Origin: Streptomyces avicenniae | GTDB lineage: Bacteria > Actinomycetota > Actinomycetes > Streptomycetales > Streptomycetaceae | DNA length: 64,000 bases | Direction: 5' to 3' | NCBI RefSeq assembly: GCF_000719135.1 | Contig: NZ_JOEK01000004.1 | Coordinates: 186,001-250,000 of the forward strand | Shown here: positions 33,893-42,440 of the stretch, in pieces | Layout: each line of letters starts with the position of its first letter | Position numbering within the stretch: the first letter of the stretch is position 1 | Position numbers and translations under genes: made by a program | The notes under the pieces: model-generated | Databases searched by the model: none | Seen by the model: only the letters and a program-made list of their open reading frames with translations | Told to the model about the DNA's origin: nothing

Positions 33893-35101
33893 GTGACCTC
33901 CCCTCGCACCAGGCTGGACAGAGGCCGGAACGCCCTTGGCCCGGCACTCGAACTCGTCCACACCGGCCGGGCCCCCACCCGCGCCGTCCTCACCACGGAA
34001 CTGGGCGTCACGCGCGCCACCGCCGGTGCCGTCGCCGCCGAGCTCCAGACCCTGGGCCTCATCACCGTGGACGCAGGACCCGGCGCCTCCACCGGCGGAC
34101 AGGGCCGCCCCTCCCATCGCCTCGCCATCGCCGACGACGGCCCGGTCGCCCTCGCCACCCAGGTGCACGCCGACGGCTACCGCGCCGCCCTCGTCGGCCT
34201 CGGCGGCCGTCTCGTCGCGACCGCGCCCCCGGGCCCGGCCGTGGACGCCGATCCCGCCGAGGTGCTGCGCGCCGTCGTCGCCACCGGCGCCGCGCTCCTG
34301 CGCGACAGCGGACGCCGGTGCGTCGGCGCCGGGCTCGCCGTGCCCTCCGCCGTCGCCGAGCCCGACGGCACGGCCCTCAACCCGCTCCACCTGCCGTGGC
34401 CGGTGGGCGCCCCGGTCCGGCGGATCTTCACCGACTGCCTCGCCGAGGCCGGAATCCGGGCACCCGGCTACTGCGGCAACGACATGAACCTCACCGCACT
34501 CGCCGAGCACCGGCACGGCGCGGGCCAGGGCGCGCGGCACCTCCTGTGCGTCGCCACCGGCCACCACGGCGTCGGCGGCGCCCTCGTCGTGGACGGCCGA
34601 CTGCACAGCGGCAGCGCCGGGCTCGCCCTGGAGGTCGGCCACCTGACGGTCGATCCCGACGGCAAGCCCTGCCACTGCGGCAGTCGCGGCTGCCTCGACA
34701 TCGAGACCGACCCCCGCGCCCTGCTCGCCGCCGCGGGCCGCGAGCCAGGACCCGAGGGCATCCTCCTCGACCAGGCGGGCGCCCTCGTCCGCTCCGGCTA
34801 CCCGGCCGACCCGACCGTCCGCGACGCGACGCGGACCGTCATCGACCGCCTCGGCCTCGGCCTCGCCGGGCTGGTCAACATCCTGAACCCCGACCGCATC
34901 CTCCTCGGCGGCCTCCACCGCACCCTGCTGGAGGCCGACCCGGGGCGGCTGCGCGCCGTCGTCGAGGAACGCAGCCTGTGGGGCCGCAGCGGCAGCGTCC
35001 CGATCCTCCCCACGAGCCTCCACCACGGCGGCCTCGTCGGCGCGGGCGAACTCGCCTGGCAGCCCGTCCTCGACGACCCGCTGGCCGCCCTCAGCGGCTG
35101 A
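33893..35101 (+). CDS. ROK-family transcriptional regulator (NagC/XylR type)
   Basis: A 402-residue regulator. An N-terminal winged helix (about 10-65; TTELGVTRATAGAVAAELQTLGLI) is joined to a sugar-kinase-like domain with YCGNDMNLTALAEHRHG, GVGGALVVDGRL and the zinc motif CHCGSRGCLDIE. Such proteins bind a sugar and release DNA. It is divergent from the MFS gene and probably controls it and itself. The GTG start has no Shine-Dalgarno. Confidence 0.9.
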   Translation: MTSPRTRLDRGRNALGPALELVHTGRAPTRAVLTTELGVTRATAGAVAAELQTLGLITVDAGPGASTGGQGRPSHRLAIADDGPVALATQVHADGYRAALVGLGGRLVATAPPGPAVDADPAEVLRAVVATGAALLRDSGRRCVGAGLAVPSAVAEPDGTALNPLHLPWPVGAPVRRIFTDCLAEAGIRAPGYCGNDMNLTALAEHRHGAGQGARHLLCVATGHHGVGGALVVDGRLHSGSAGLALEVGHLTVDPDGKPCHCGSRGCLDIETDPRALLAAAGREPGPEGILLDQAGALVRSGYPADPTVRDATRTVIDRLGLGLAGLVNILNPDRILLGGLHRTLLEADPGRLRAVVEERSLWGRSGSVPILPTSLHHGGLVGAGELAWQPVLDDPLAALSG

Positions 35102-35122
35102 GACGGCACGCCCGCCCGGCGG

Positions 35123-36517
35123 TCACAGCCCCTCGACCGCCGGGGGCGGCCCGTACGGCACGGCCCGCCGCTCCGGCAGCAGCGCCAGCACCGCCCGGCG
35201 CGCCGACTCGTCCGCCGCCTCGTCGTACGGGTCGGGCGTCGCCGGGACCTGGAGGCGGTACACCGGCCCGCCCCCCAGCCGCGCGAGCCCCCTGCCCGGC
35301 CCCAGCGGCGGCGCCGCCCGCCCCGGCGCCGCCACGCCCAGCACGGCCCCCGCCTGCGCCCCGCTCACCGCCCCGAGCACGACCCTGGCCCGCGCGCACC
35401 CGGGCACGAGCTGCCCCAGCCGCTCCAGCGCCTCCGCCTGCTCGCCCACGACGACCGTCACCCGCCCCGCGCGCCCGTAGCGCAGCGGCACCTCCAGGAG
35501 GGCCAGCGGATCGCCCGCACCCCGCACCCGCGCCAGGTGCCCGATCAGCGCGGGCCGGTCCACGACCAGCCACAGCGAACGCTCCGTCCGCCCCGCCGCG
35601 AGCAGCCTGCGTTCCGTCTCCCGCATCGCCCACTCCAGCGCGGCGACCGCGCCCGCCGCCGTGGACTCCACGCCCACGACGCCCGACCGCCCCGCGAAGC
35701 ACGCGAACTCCCCGCCACCGCCGCCGTCCACGAGCAGCACCTCGTCGCCCTGCTCCAGCGCCTGGAGCGCCACCGACCGCAGCAGCGATGTCGCCCCCGC
35801 CCCCGGCGCCGAGACGACCAGCAGGTGCGGCTCCGCCGCGCGCGGCCCCGTCCGCCACACGACCGGCGCCGCGTCCAGCCGCTCGCCGTAGTCCACCCCG
35901 CCGTGCACCGGGACCGTACGGTCCACGGCCCACTCGTCCGTGAAGCCGAGCACGATCTCCCCCGGGCCCGTCACGAACCGCTGCGCCCCGATGCCGGACG
36001 GCAGCGGCTGGAGCACCACGGTCTCCAGCTCGTTGCGCTCCTCCGACCAGCGGAACCTGACCTCACGGTCCCGGCCCGCCTTGCCCGCCAGCACCCGTTC
36101 CACCCGCGCGCGGCTGTCCGGGTCGCCGTCGGGGAAGAACGCGGGGTAGACCAGCCGCAGCCGGGCGAGCCGCCCGTCGCCGCCGAACTCGTAGGCGGGG
36201 AAGCACCGTTCCCAGCCGCCGCCCGGCACGTAGAGGGGCTCGGGCGACGGGTCGGCAGGTGCCGCGAAGTACGGCACCAGCGCCTCGTACAGGAGCGTCA
36301 GCCGCGCGTCGGCCGCCGCGGCCGACGCCTTGTCCGCCGAGTCCGCCCGGCGCCCGGCCACCAGCGCCGACGCGAGCAGCAGCCCGCCCGCGAGCCACCC
36401 CCCGTACGGCACCACCGCCACACCTGCCACCAGCACGGTCGCGCCCAGCGCCAGCGGCACGCGCCGCTCCCTGGGCGTGCGGGCCCACCGCGCGCGGGCC
36501 ACCAGCACGAGCCGCAT
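35123..36517 (-). CDS. FtsK/SpoIIIE-like membrane protein with degenerate ATPase motifs
   Basis: A 464-residue protein. Two close hydrophobic segments (about 21-55) anchor it; residues 60-225 are a unique domain; residues 225-455 align by eye with FtsK/SpoIIIE DNA translocase domains (HLLVVSAPGAGATSLLRSVA; EVLLVDGGGGGEF; a late GLARLGGGPVYRLQVP). The Walker A lysine is missing (APGAGATS, 237-244), and the Walker B segment ends in Asp320-Arg instead of Asp-Glu, so ATP hydrolysis is unlikely. It lies 35 bases downstream of a 64-residue membrane protein gene. The ATG at 36515-36517 is chosen; a GTG at 36550 lacks a binding site. Function is unknown. Confidence 0.75.
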   Translation of the reverse strand: MRLVLVARARWARTPRERRVPLALGATVLVAGVAVVPYGGWLAGGLLLASALVAGRRADSADKASAAAADARLTLLYEALVPYFAAPADPSPEPLYVPGGGWERCFPAYEFGGDGRLARLRLVYPAFFPDGDPDSRARVERVLAGKAGRDREVRFRWSEERNELETVVLQPLPSGIGAQRFVTGPGEIVLGFTDEWAVDRTVPVHGGVDYGERLDAAPVVWRTGPRAAEPHLLVVSAPGAGATSLLRSVALQALEQGDEVLLVDGGGGGEFACFAGRSGVVGVESTAAGAVAALEWAMRETERRLLAAGRTERSLWLVVDRPALIGHLARVRGAGDPLALLEVPLRYGRAGRVTVVVGEQAEALERLGQLVPGCARARVVLGAVSGAQAGAVLGVAAPGRAAPPLGPGRGLARLGGGPVYRLQVPATPDPYDEAADESARRAVLALLPERRAVPYGPPPAVEGL

Positions 36518-36552
36518 GAGGCCACGCCCCACGACTTCCCATCCGTACACGA

Positions 36553-36747
36553 TTAGAAGGAGATCCCGCCCAGGAGTTCGGCCAGGCTCTGCCCGCCGGC
36601 CGCGATGCTCGGCGCGACCGCGGTGCTCGACAGGTAGAAGCCGAACAGCCCGCAGACCACCGCGTGCGAGACCTTGAGCCCGTCCTTGCGGAAGAGGAGC
36701 ACGACGACGACGCCCAGCAGGACGACCCCCGAGACGGACAGAATCAT
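36553..36747 (-). CDS. Small two-helix membrane protein
   Basis: A 64-residue protein: MILSVSGVVLLGVVVVLLFR is a first membrane helix, KDGLKVSHA a short basic loop, and VVCGLFGFYLSSTAVAPSIA a second helix. GGGAG lies 6 bases before the ATG at 36745-36747, and the stop is TAA, rare in this DNA. It is the first gene of a two-gene unit with the FtsK-like protein, so a shared membrane complex is plausible. No family is recognised. Confidence 0.75.
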   Translation of the reverse strand: MILSVSGVVLLGVVVVLLFRKDGLKVSHAVVCGLFGFYLSSTAVAPSIAAGGQSLAELLGGISF

Positions 36748-36972
36748 GTGCACTCCCGATGTACCGGCGGCGACGGCCTTCACTGTGAGCACTGTAAAGC
36801 TCACCATGGGTGACGGACGGTCCGCCGGTGCGAAAGGGTGAAAGTGTCGGGACGGCCCTCGTCGTGGCCAACAGGCGCCGCACGAGAGGCGATGCGGTGC
36901 GGCGTCGGCCCCGGACATCGATAGGGTGGCCACGGTCGAGGGCAAGGTCGAGGGCAAGGAGGAGCGAGGACG

Positions 36973-38211
36973 ATGGCAGAAAGCACGCAGCCGTTGTCGG
37001 CGCGGGCCAAGCTGGCGGTCACGGCGGGCCGGGCGGCGGCGGCCGTGTCCCGTGCGGCCGGGCGCGGCAGCGGATCGGTGATCGGCGGCAAGGTCGCGCT
37101 GCGGCTCGACCCCGAGTTGCTGTCCCGGCTCGCCGGGCACCTCGACGTGGTCCTCGTCTCGGCGACCAACGGCAAGACGACGACGACGCGGCTCATCGCG
37201 GAGGCGCTGCGGGCGGGCGGCGAGGTCGTCTCCAACGCGCTCGGCGCGAACATGCCCGCGGGCATCACGTCGGCCCTCTCCGGCGGCTCGACCGCCCGCT
37301 ACGGGGTCATCGAGGTGGACGAGAAGTACCTCGCCGGGGTCGCGCGGGACGTGACGCCGAAGGTCATCGCGCTGCTCAACCTCTCCCGCGACCAGCTCGA
37401 CCGCGCCGCCGAGACCCGGATGCTCGCCGAGCACTGGCGGGAGGGCCTCCAGGGCGTGAAGGCCACCGTCGTCGCCAACGCCGACGACCCCCTCGTCGTG
37501 TGGGCGGCGTCCTCGTCGGGCGACGTCGTCTGGGTCGCCGCCGGGCAGGAATGGAAGGACGACGCCTGGTCCTGCCCGTCCTGCGGCGGTGTCCTGCACC
37601 GCAACGGCGAGGACTGGCGCTGCGGCGCCTGCGGCTTCGGCCGCCCCACGCCGACCTGGGTCCTGTCGGGCGACCACGTCCTCGACCCGCACGGTTCCGC
37701 CTGGCCGATCCAGCTCCAGCTGCCGGGCCGCGCGAACAAGGCGAACGCCGCGTCCTCCGCCGCCGTCGCCGCCGTCTTCGGCATCCCGCCGCACGTCTCC
37801 CTGGAGCGGATGCAGGCCGTGACCGCCGTCGCGGGGCGCTACGACGTCGTGTCCTACCTGGGCCGTGACATCCGGCTCCTGCTGGCGAAGAACCCGGCGG
37901 GCTGGCTGGAGACGTTCTCGCTCATCGACCCGCCGCCCACGCCGGTCATCCTGTCCGTCAACGCCCGTGGCGCGGACGGCACCGACACCTCGTGGCTGTG
38001 GGACGTGGACTACACCCGTCTCTTGGGCCACCCCGTCGCCGTCATCGGCGACCGGCGGCTCGACCTCGCGGTGCGTCTCGAAGTGGCCGGGGTGGACTTC
38101 CGGGTCTGCGCGGACGCCGCCGAGGCGGTGCGGACGCTCCCGCCCGGCCGTATCGAGGCCATCGCGAACTACACGGCCTTCCAGGACCTGCGCCGCGTCG
38201 TCGGCAACTGA
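36973..38211 (+). CDS. murT: MurT, catalytic subunit of lipid II isoglutaminyl synthase
   Basis: A 412-residue Mur-ligase-fold enzyme that, with GatD, amidates the D-glutamate of the lipid II stem peptide to D-isoglutamine. The ATP loop is ATNGKTTT (64-71), the central domain carries the ribbon cysteines Cys201, Cys204, Cys217 and Cys220 (CPSC and CGAC), which bind zinc in MurT, and the C-terminal domain is DUF1727 (YDVVSYLGRDIRLLLAKNPAGW is the linker area). The ATG is preceded by AGGAGCGAGG. It forms an operon with gatD 61 bases downstream, as in other Gram-positives. Confidence 0.96.
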   Translation: MAESTQPLSARAKLAVTAGRAAAAVSRAAGRGSGSVIGGKVALRLDPELLSRLAGHLDVVLVSATNGKTTTTRLIAEALRAGGEVVSNALGANMPAGITSALSGGSTARYGVIEVDEKYLAGVARDVTPKVIALLNLSRDQLDRAAETRMLAEHWREGLQGVKATVVANADDPLVVWAASSSGDVVWVAAGQEWKDDAWSCPSCGGVLHRNGEDWRCGACGFGRPTPTWVLSGDHVLDPHGSAWPIQLQLPGRANKANAASSAAVAAVFGIPPHVSLERMQAVTAVAGRYDVVSYLGRDIRLLLAKNPAGWLETFSLIDPPPTPVILSVNARGADGTDTSWLWDVDYTRLLGHPVAVIGDRRLDLAVRLEVAGVDFRVCADAAEAVRTLPPGRIEAIANYTAFQDLRRVVGN

Positions 38212-38272
38212 CCCGGGCCCGGCCGCCCGGCCGCCCGACCCCGATCAGCCCCGAGAAGAAAGCGACCGCCAC

Positions 38273-39004
38273 ATGACCGCCTCGGCCCTCCGGCTGGTGT
38301 GGGTCTACCCCGACCTGCTCAGCACCTACGGCGACCAGGGGAACGTCCTGGTCATGGAACGGCGCGCGCGCCAGCGCGGGCTGCACGTCGAGCGGGTGGA
38401 CGTCCGCTCCGACCAGCCGATCCCCACGTCGGGCGACATCTACCTGATCGGCGGCGGCGAGGACCGCCCGCAGCGGCTGGCCGCCGAGCGGCTGCGGCGT
38501 GACGGGGGCCTCCAGCGGGCCGCCGACAACGGCGCCATCATCTTCTCCGTCTGCGCCGGCTACCAGATCCTCGGCCACGAGTTCATCAACGACCTCGGCC
38601 AGCGCGAGCCCGGCCTCGGCCTGCTGGACGTCATCAGCACGCGCGGCGAGGGCGCCCGCTGCGTCGGCGACGTCCTCGCGGACATGGACCCCGGCATGGG
38701 CCTGCCGCAGCTGACCGGCTTCGAGAACCACCAGGGCATCACCCACCTCGGCCCCGGCGTGCGGCCCTTCGCCCGCGTCACCGTCGGCCGGGGCAACGGC
38801 ACCGGCGACGGCACCGAGGGCGCCTGGCGCGACACCGTCTTCGGCACCTACATGCACGGGCCGGTCCTCGCCCGCAACCCGCGCATCGCCGACCACATGC
38901 TGAAGCTCACGCTCGACGTCGGCGCCCTGCCCCCGGTGGACGAGCGTTGGTTCGAGGCGCTGCGCAGCGAACGCATCTCCGCCGCGCTGAACACCGCCGC
39001 CTGA
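38273..39004 (+). CDS. gatD: GatD, glutamine amidotransferase subunit of lipid II isoglutaminyl synthase
   Basis: A 243-residue class I-like (CobB/CobQ type) glutaminase that feeds ammonia to MurT. The nucleophile is Cys94 in SVCAGYQILG and the catalytic histidine His195 in GTYMHGPVLA, the same spacing as in Staphylococcus GatD. GGGEDRPQRLA and ENHQGITHLG are further conserved segments. The start ATG at 38273 follows GAGAAGAAAG. A strong terminator hairpin follows. Confidence 0.96.
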   Translation: MTASALRLVWVYPDLLSTYGDQGNVLVMERRARQRGLHVERVDVRSDQPIPTSGDIYLIGGGEDRPQRLAAERLRRDGGLQRAADNGAIIFSVCAGYQILGHEFINDLGQREPGLGLLDVISTRGEGARCVGDVLADMDPGMGLPQLTGFENHQGITHLGPGVRPFARVTVGRGNGTGDGTEGAWRDTVFGTYMHGPVLARNPRIADHMLKLTLDVGALPPVDERWFEALRSERISAALNTAA

Positions 39005-39051
39005 TCCCTCCCCCCCCCGGCGCAGCCGGGCCGCGACCCGACGCGGGAAAG

Positions 39052-39080
39052 GGCCCCTGGCCGCACCGGCGCCAGGGGCC
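39052..39080 (+). terminator. Intrinsic terminator after murT-gatD
   Basis: Perfect 10-base arms GGCCCCTGGC (39052-39061) and GCCAGGGGCC (39071-39080), 9-base loop, followed by TTCCCT. It is 48 bases past the gatD stop. Confidence 0.8.
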
Positions 39081-39217
39081 TTCCCTAAAGTGGGTCCCGG
39101 GAATTCTCTCCCGACGCGCCGGAAAAGCGCGGGGAGAAACGGGCGCGGCGAAAAGGGCCTGCCCCGCGGGAAATATCCACGCGGGACGGCGCACGCCGCG
39201 AGAACAGCGAGGACGAC

Positions 39218-40144
39218 ATGGAACACGACGGTCACGGCGCGGACCTGCCGCCCCTCACGGTGGCGCGTGCCCTCGCCCCCGGCGGCGACACCGTCTTCCT
39301 GGTCGGCTGCGTCGTCGTCCTGGCCCTGTACGCCTGGGCCGTCGTCCGCCTGCACCGGCGCGGCGACCGCTGGGGCGTCGGCCGCACCGTCTCGTTCACC
39401 CTCGGCGTCCTCAGCATCGCCGCCGTCACCTGCACCGGGCTCAACGACTACGGCATGGTGCTGTTCAGCGCCCACATGCTCCAGCACATGGTCATCAGCA
39501 TGGTGTCGCCGATCCTGCTCCTCCTCGGCGCCCCCGTGACGCTGCTGCTGCGCGCCCTGCCCGCCGGAGGCACCAGCCGCCGCGCCGTGGTGCGGCTGCT
39601 CCACAGCCGCTGGATGCGCGTCGTCACGAGCCCGCTGTTCACGATCACGCTGTTCGTCGCCAGCCTCTACGCGCTGTATTTCACGCCGACGTTCGATTTC
39701 CTGATGGAATCCCGCATCGGCCATCTCGGGATGATGCTGCATTTCCTCGCCGTGGGCCTGATCTTCTTCTGGCCCATCATGGGCGTGGACCCCGGGCCCC
39801 ACCGCCCCGGGCACCTGATGCGGATGCTGGAACTGTTCGCCACCATGCCGTTCCACGCCTTCTTCGGCATCGCCCTCATGATGGGGTCCACCCCCATGGT
39901 GGAGACCTTCGCCGACCCGCCCGCCTCCCTCGGCACGGACGCGCTCGCCGACCAGTCGGCCGCCGGGGGCATGGCCTGGGCGTTCAGCGAGATCCCCACC
40001 GTGATCGTGCTGATCGCGCTCGTCATCCAGTGGTACGTCTCCGAGCAGCGCACCGCGCGGCGCCTCGACCGCACGGCGGACCGTGACGGCGACCGTGACC
40101 TGGAGGCGTACAACGCCTACCTCGCGTCGCTACGCACCCGCTGA
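39218..40144 (+). CDS. CtaG-like cytochrome c oxidase assembly protein
   Basis: A 308-residue membrane protein with about seven hydrophobic segments, matching the caa3_CtaG family of copper-related oxidase assembly factors (distinct from mitochondrial-type CtaG). Conserved histidine-rich helices are visible: FSAHMLQHMVISMVSPILLL, GHLGMMLHFLAVGL and MPFHAFFGIALMMGSTP. The N-terminus MEHDGHGAD is His-rich and may contact copper. GCGAGGACG precedes the ATG. Confidence 0.9.
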   Translation: MEHDGHGADLPPLTVARALAPGGDTVFLVGCVVVLALYAWAVVRLHRRGDRWGVGRTVSFTLGVLSIAAVTCTGLNDYGMVLFSAHMLQHMVISMVSPILLLLGAPVTLLLRALPAGGTSRRAVVRLLHSRWMRVVTSPLFTITLFVASLYALYFTPTFDFLMESRIGHLGMMLHFLAVGLIFFWPIMGVDPGPHRPGHLMRMLELFATMPFHAFFGIALMMGSTPMVETFADPPASLGTDALADQSAAGGMAWAFSEIPTVIVLIALVIQWYVSEQRTARRLDRTADRDGDRDLEAYNAYLASLRTR

Positions 40145-40171
40145 CCCGGGCCCCCCGTCCGGCCGCTCCTG

Positions 40172-40177
40172 TATTCT
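40172..40177 (+). promoter_or_regulatory. -10 element of a probable leaderless promoter
   Basis: TATTCT ends 7 bases before the ATG at 40185, and there is no Shine-Dalgarno between them, so transcription probably starts at the start codon of the FadR-type regulator. Confidence 0.5.
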
Positions 40178-40184
40178 CCTGACC

Positions 40185-40970
40185 ATGCCCACCGCAGCCC
40201 CGTCCTCGTCACCGGGCCGCGCCGCACCCCAGCAGCGGGGGCTCCTCACCGAGCGCATCGCGCGCCAGCTGGAGCACGACATCAGGTCGGGCGAGATCGC
40301 CGTCGGCACGAAACTGCCCTCGGAACGGGAGCTGGCCACGCAGTTCGGCGCCAGCCGCAACGTCGTCCGCGAGGTCCTGCGGCGGCTGGAGGCCCAGCAC
40401 CTGATCGAGGTGGCGCCCGGCCGCGGCTCGTTCGTCAGCGAGCAGTCCTCCGGACAGGCCCGCAGCTACGACGCCCTCTACCGGGCCGGGCGGCCCACCG
40501 TGCGGCAGCTGATCGAGGCCCGCATCCCGCTGGAGGTCGAGATCGTCGCCCTCGCCACCGAGCGGGCCACCGACGCGCACCTCGCCGCCATGCGCCGGGC
40601 GAACGACGGGCTGCTGCACGCGACCGACGTCGTCACCAAGGCCAACGCCGACCTCGCCTTCCACGACGCCGTCGCCGAGGCGAGCGGCAACCCGGTGCTG
40701 CGCATCATGCTCGCGTCGATCAGCGGCATGATGTTCGAGATGATGCTGCGGTCCAACTCGGACCCCTCCATCGGCGAGCCGGGCGTCCCGCACCACCCCG
40801 AGATCCTGGAGGCGATCCTCGCCCGGGACGTGGCGCTGGCCAGGGAACGGATGCGGGAGCACCTGATGCTCGGGCTGCGGACGTACGGGCCCGACCTCGA
40901 CGTCAGCGTGGACCTCATGGCCAGGCAGCACATCGACGCCCTGCTGCGCCAGGCGCACCAGCGCGGCTGA
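40185..40970 (+). CDS. GntR-family regulator, FadR subfamily
   Basis: A 261-residue regulator. The winged helix (about 20-85) contains KLPSERELATQFGASRNVVR and HLIEVAPGRGSFV; the FCD effector domain (about 110-255) has the metal-binding helix pattern with Asp and His residues in LAFHDAVAEASGN and HHPEILEAILARD. FCD regulators usually bind sugar acids or carboxylates. A terminator follows, then the importer operon with a 29-base dyad of FadR type in its promoter, so it is the likely controller of 41118-45547. Confidence 0.93.
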   Translation: MPTAAPSSSPGRAAPQQRGLLTERIARQLEHDIRSGEIAVGTKLPSERELATQFGASRNVVREVLRRLEAQHLIEVAPGRGSFVSEQSSGQARSYDALYRAGRPTVRQLIEARIPLEVEIVALATERATDAHLAAMRRANDGLLHATDVVTKANADLAFHDAVAEASGNPVLRIMLASISGMMFEMMLRSNSDPSIGEPGVPHHPEILEAILARDVALARERMREHLMLGLRTYGPDLDVSVDLMARQHIDALLRQAHQRG

Positions 40971-40992
40971 CGGGGCCGGGGGAGCGGCCCCG
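40971..40992 (+). terminator. Hairpin after the FadR-type regulator
   Basis: CGGGGCCG (40971-40978) and CGGCCCCG (40985-40992), perfect 8-base stem, 6-base loop, starting directly after the stop codon. It separates the regulator from the importer operon. Confidence 0.65.
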
Positions 40993-41045
40993 AGCCGACT
41001 GCCCGTCAGGCGCTGAGGGTGGTCATGTCACGGGTGGCGCTGTTA

Positions 41046-41074
41046 TGGTCCAACTGGTCCTACCAGTTGGACCA
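41046..41074. promoter_or_regulatory. 29-base perfect inverted repeat, operator of the importer operon
   Basis: Arms TGGTCCAACTGGT (41046-41058) and ACCAGTTGGACCA (41062-41074), 13 of 13 complementary, with centre CCT. The inner part TGGT-N3-ACCA is the FadR-type GntR operator core. It lies 43 bases before the ATG of the solute-binding protein and 76 bases after the regulator stop. Confidence 0.88.
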
Positions 41075-41117
41075 GCAGGAAACGGGACATAATGCACCAA
41101 GAAAGTCGAGGACGCGG

Positions 41118-42440
41118 ATGTCCACGAGCAGCCAGTCCTTCAGCCGCCGCTCCTTCGGCAGGCTGGCAGCCGCCACGGCGTTGGCCGCCGGGGGCGCCGC
41201 CGCGCTCGGCGCGTGCGGGACGGGGGGCGGCAAGCCGTCCGCGAACACCCCGCTGCGCATCATGGCGATCAACCACGTCTGGTCACAGGCGATCGCCGAC
41301 CGGATCGAGGAGTTCGAGGACCGCATCGGGCGCCGGGTCAGCATGACGATGCTCACCGCCGACCAGCTCTCCAACAGCTACAACGTCAAGCTGAACGCCT
41401 CGGGGACCGACGTGGACGTCATGATGGTCCGCGCCCTCCAGGAACAGCTGCTGTTCTCCCACAACGGCTGGCTCGCCGACCTCACCGGCTATGTCGAGGG
41501 CGACGCCGGCTTCCGGTGGGACGACTTCCAGGAGGCGCCGCGCGGCCGGTCGGTCACCGGCGGGAAGGTCCTCAGCGTCCCGGTGGTCACCGAGCGCCCC
41601 GCGCTCTACTACCGCCGCGACATCGTCGAACCGCTCGGCGGCCCGCCCACCACGCTCGACGCGATGATGGACATGGCGCTCGACCTGTCCGACCGGGGCG
41701 ACGGATTCTTCGGCTACGTCGGCCGCGGCCAGCGCAACGGCGCGGTCAGCACCTGGTCCAGCTTCCTGTTCTCCTTCGGCGGCGCCTTCACGCGGGACGG
41801 CCGGTCCACCATCGCCGACCGCGACGCCATCGCCGCCTACGAGTACTACGGCAAGCTGCTCCACGACGCGGGACCGCCCGGCGCCACCAACATGAGCCTG
41901 GAACAGGCCATGCCGATCTTCGCCCAGGGCAAGGCCGCCTTCTACATCGACGCGGACGCCATCTACACGAGCTTCCTCGACCCGGCGGTGTCCACCGTCC
42001 AGGAGACCGTCGGCTTCGCGCCCTTCCCGGCGGGACCCGCCGGTTCCAAGCCGAGCAACGTCCCGTCCTGGAGCCTCGGCATCAGCGAGTTCTCCCGGCT
42101 GCGCGACGACGCGTGGGAGTTCATCCGCTGGGCCGCCGGGCCCGAGATGTCCGCCGAGATCCAGGGCCTCGGCATCCCAGGGGCCCGTGAGTCCGCCTGG
42201 TCGGACCCCGCGACCCTGGCCACCTTCCCCACCGACCTGGCCGACGCCATGCGGCAGGGCACGCTGAACGGCGTCGGCGCCGACCGGCCCGACGTGCTCC
42301 AGGTCGGCCGCGCCCGCGACATCGTCGGCCGCCCCCTGGTGGCGGGCATCCTCGGCCAGTCCGTGCCCGGTGTGGCGCGGGACGCCGACGCCGAGTTCGC
42401 CGACTTCCTCGTCCGTGACAACCGCCACCGGGAGAGCTGA
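41118..42440 (+). CDS. ABC transporter solute-binding lipoprotein, sugar/acid type
   Basis: A 440-residue exported binding protein. The N-terminus has a twin-arginine signal (FSRRSFGRLAAATALAAGG) ending in a lipobox LGAC, so it is probably a Tat-exported lipoprotein. The mature part follows the family 1 (MalE/UgpB-like) pattern with MEQA-like regions NMSLEQAMPIFAQGKAAFY and PSWSLGISEFS. With the two permeases it forms a CUT1 importer. No ATPase is encoded here; Streptomyces importers of this class commonly share MsiK. The ligand is inferred to be a hexonate or uronate from the catabolic genes. Confidence 0.92.
   Translation: MSTSSQSFSRRSFGRLAAATALAAGGAAALGACGTGGGKPSANTPLRIMAINHVWSQAIADRIEEFEDRIGRRVSMTMLTADQLSNSYNVKLNASGTDVDVMMVRALQEQLLFSHNGWLADLTGYVEGDAGFRWDDFQEAPRGRSVTGGKVLSVPVVTERPALYYRRDIVEPLGGPPTTLDAMMDMALDLSDRGDGFFGYVGRGQRNGAVSTWSSFLFSFGGAFTRDGRSTIADRDAIAAYEYYGKLLHDAGPPGATNMSLEQAMPIFAQGKAAFYIDADAIYTSFLDPAVSTVQETVGFAPFPAGPAGSKPSNVPSWSLGISEFSRLRDDAWEFIRWAAGPEMSAEIQGLGIPGARESAWSDPATLATFPTDLADAMRQGTLNGVGADRPDVLQVGRARDIVGRPLVAGILGQSVPGVARDADAEFADFLVRDNRHRES

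Noticed and set aside
34318..35943. A 541-codon plus-strand frame across the ROK and FtsK-like genes
   Set aside because: The translation is Pro/Arg/Ala-rich, crosses two opposing genes, and matches nothing.
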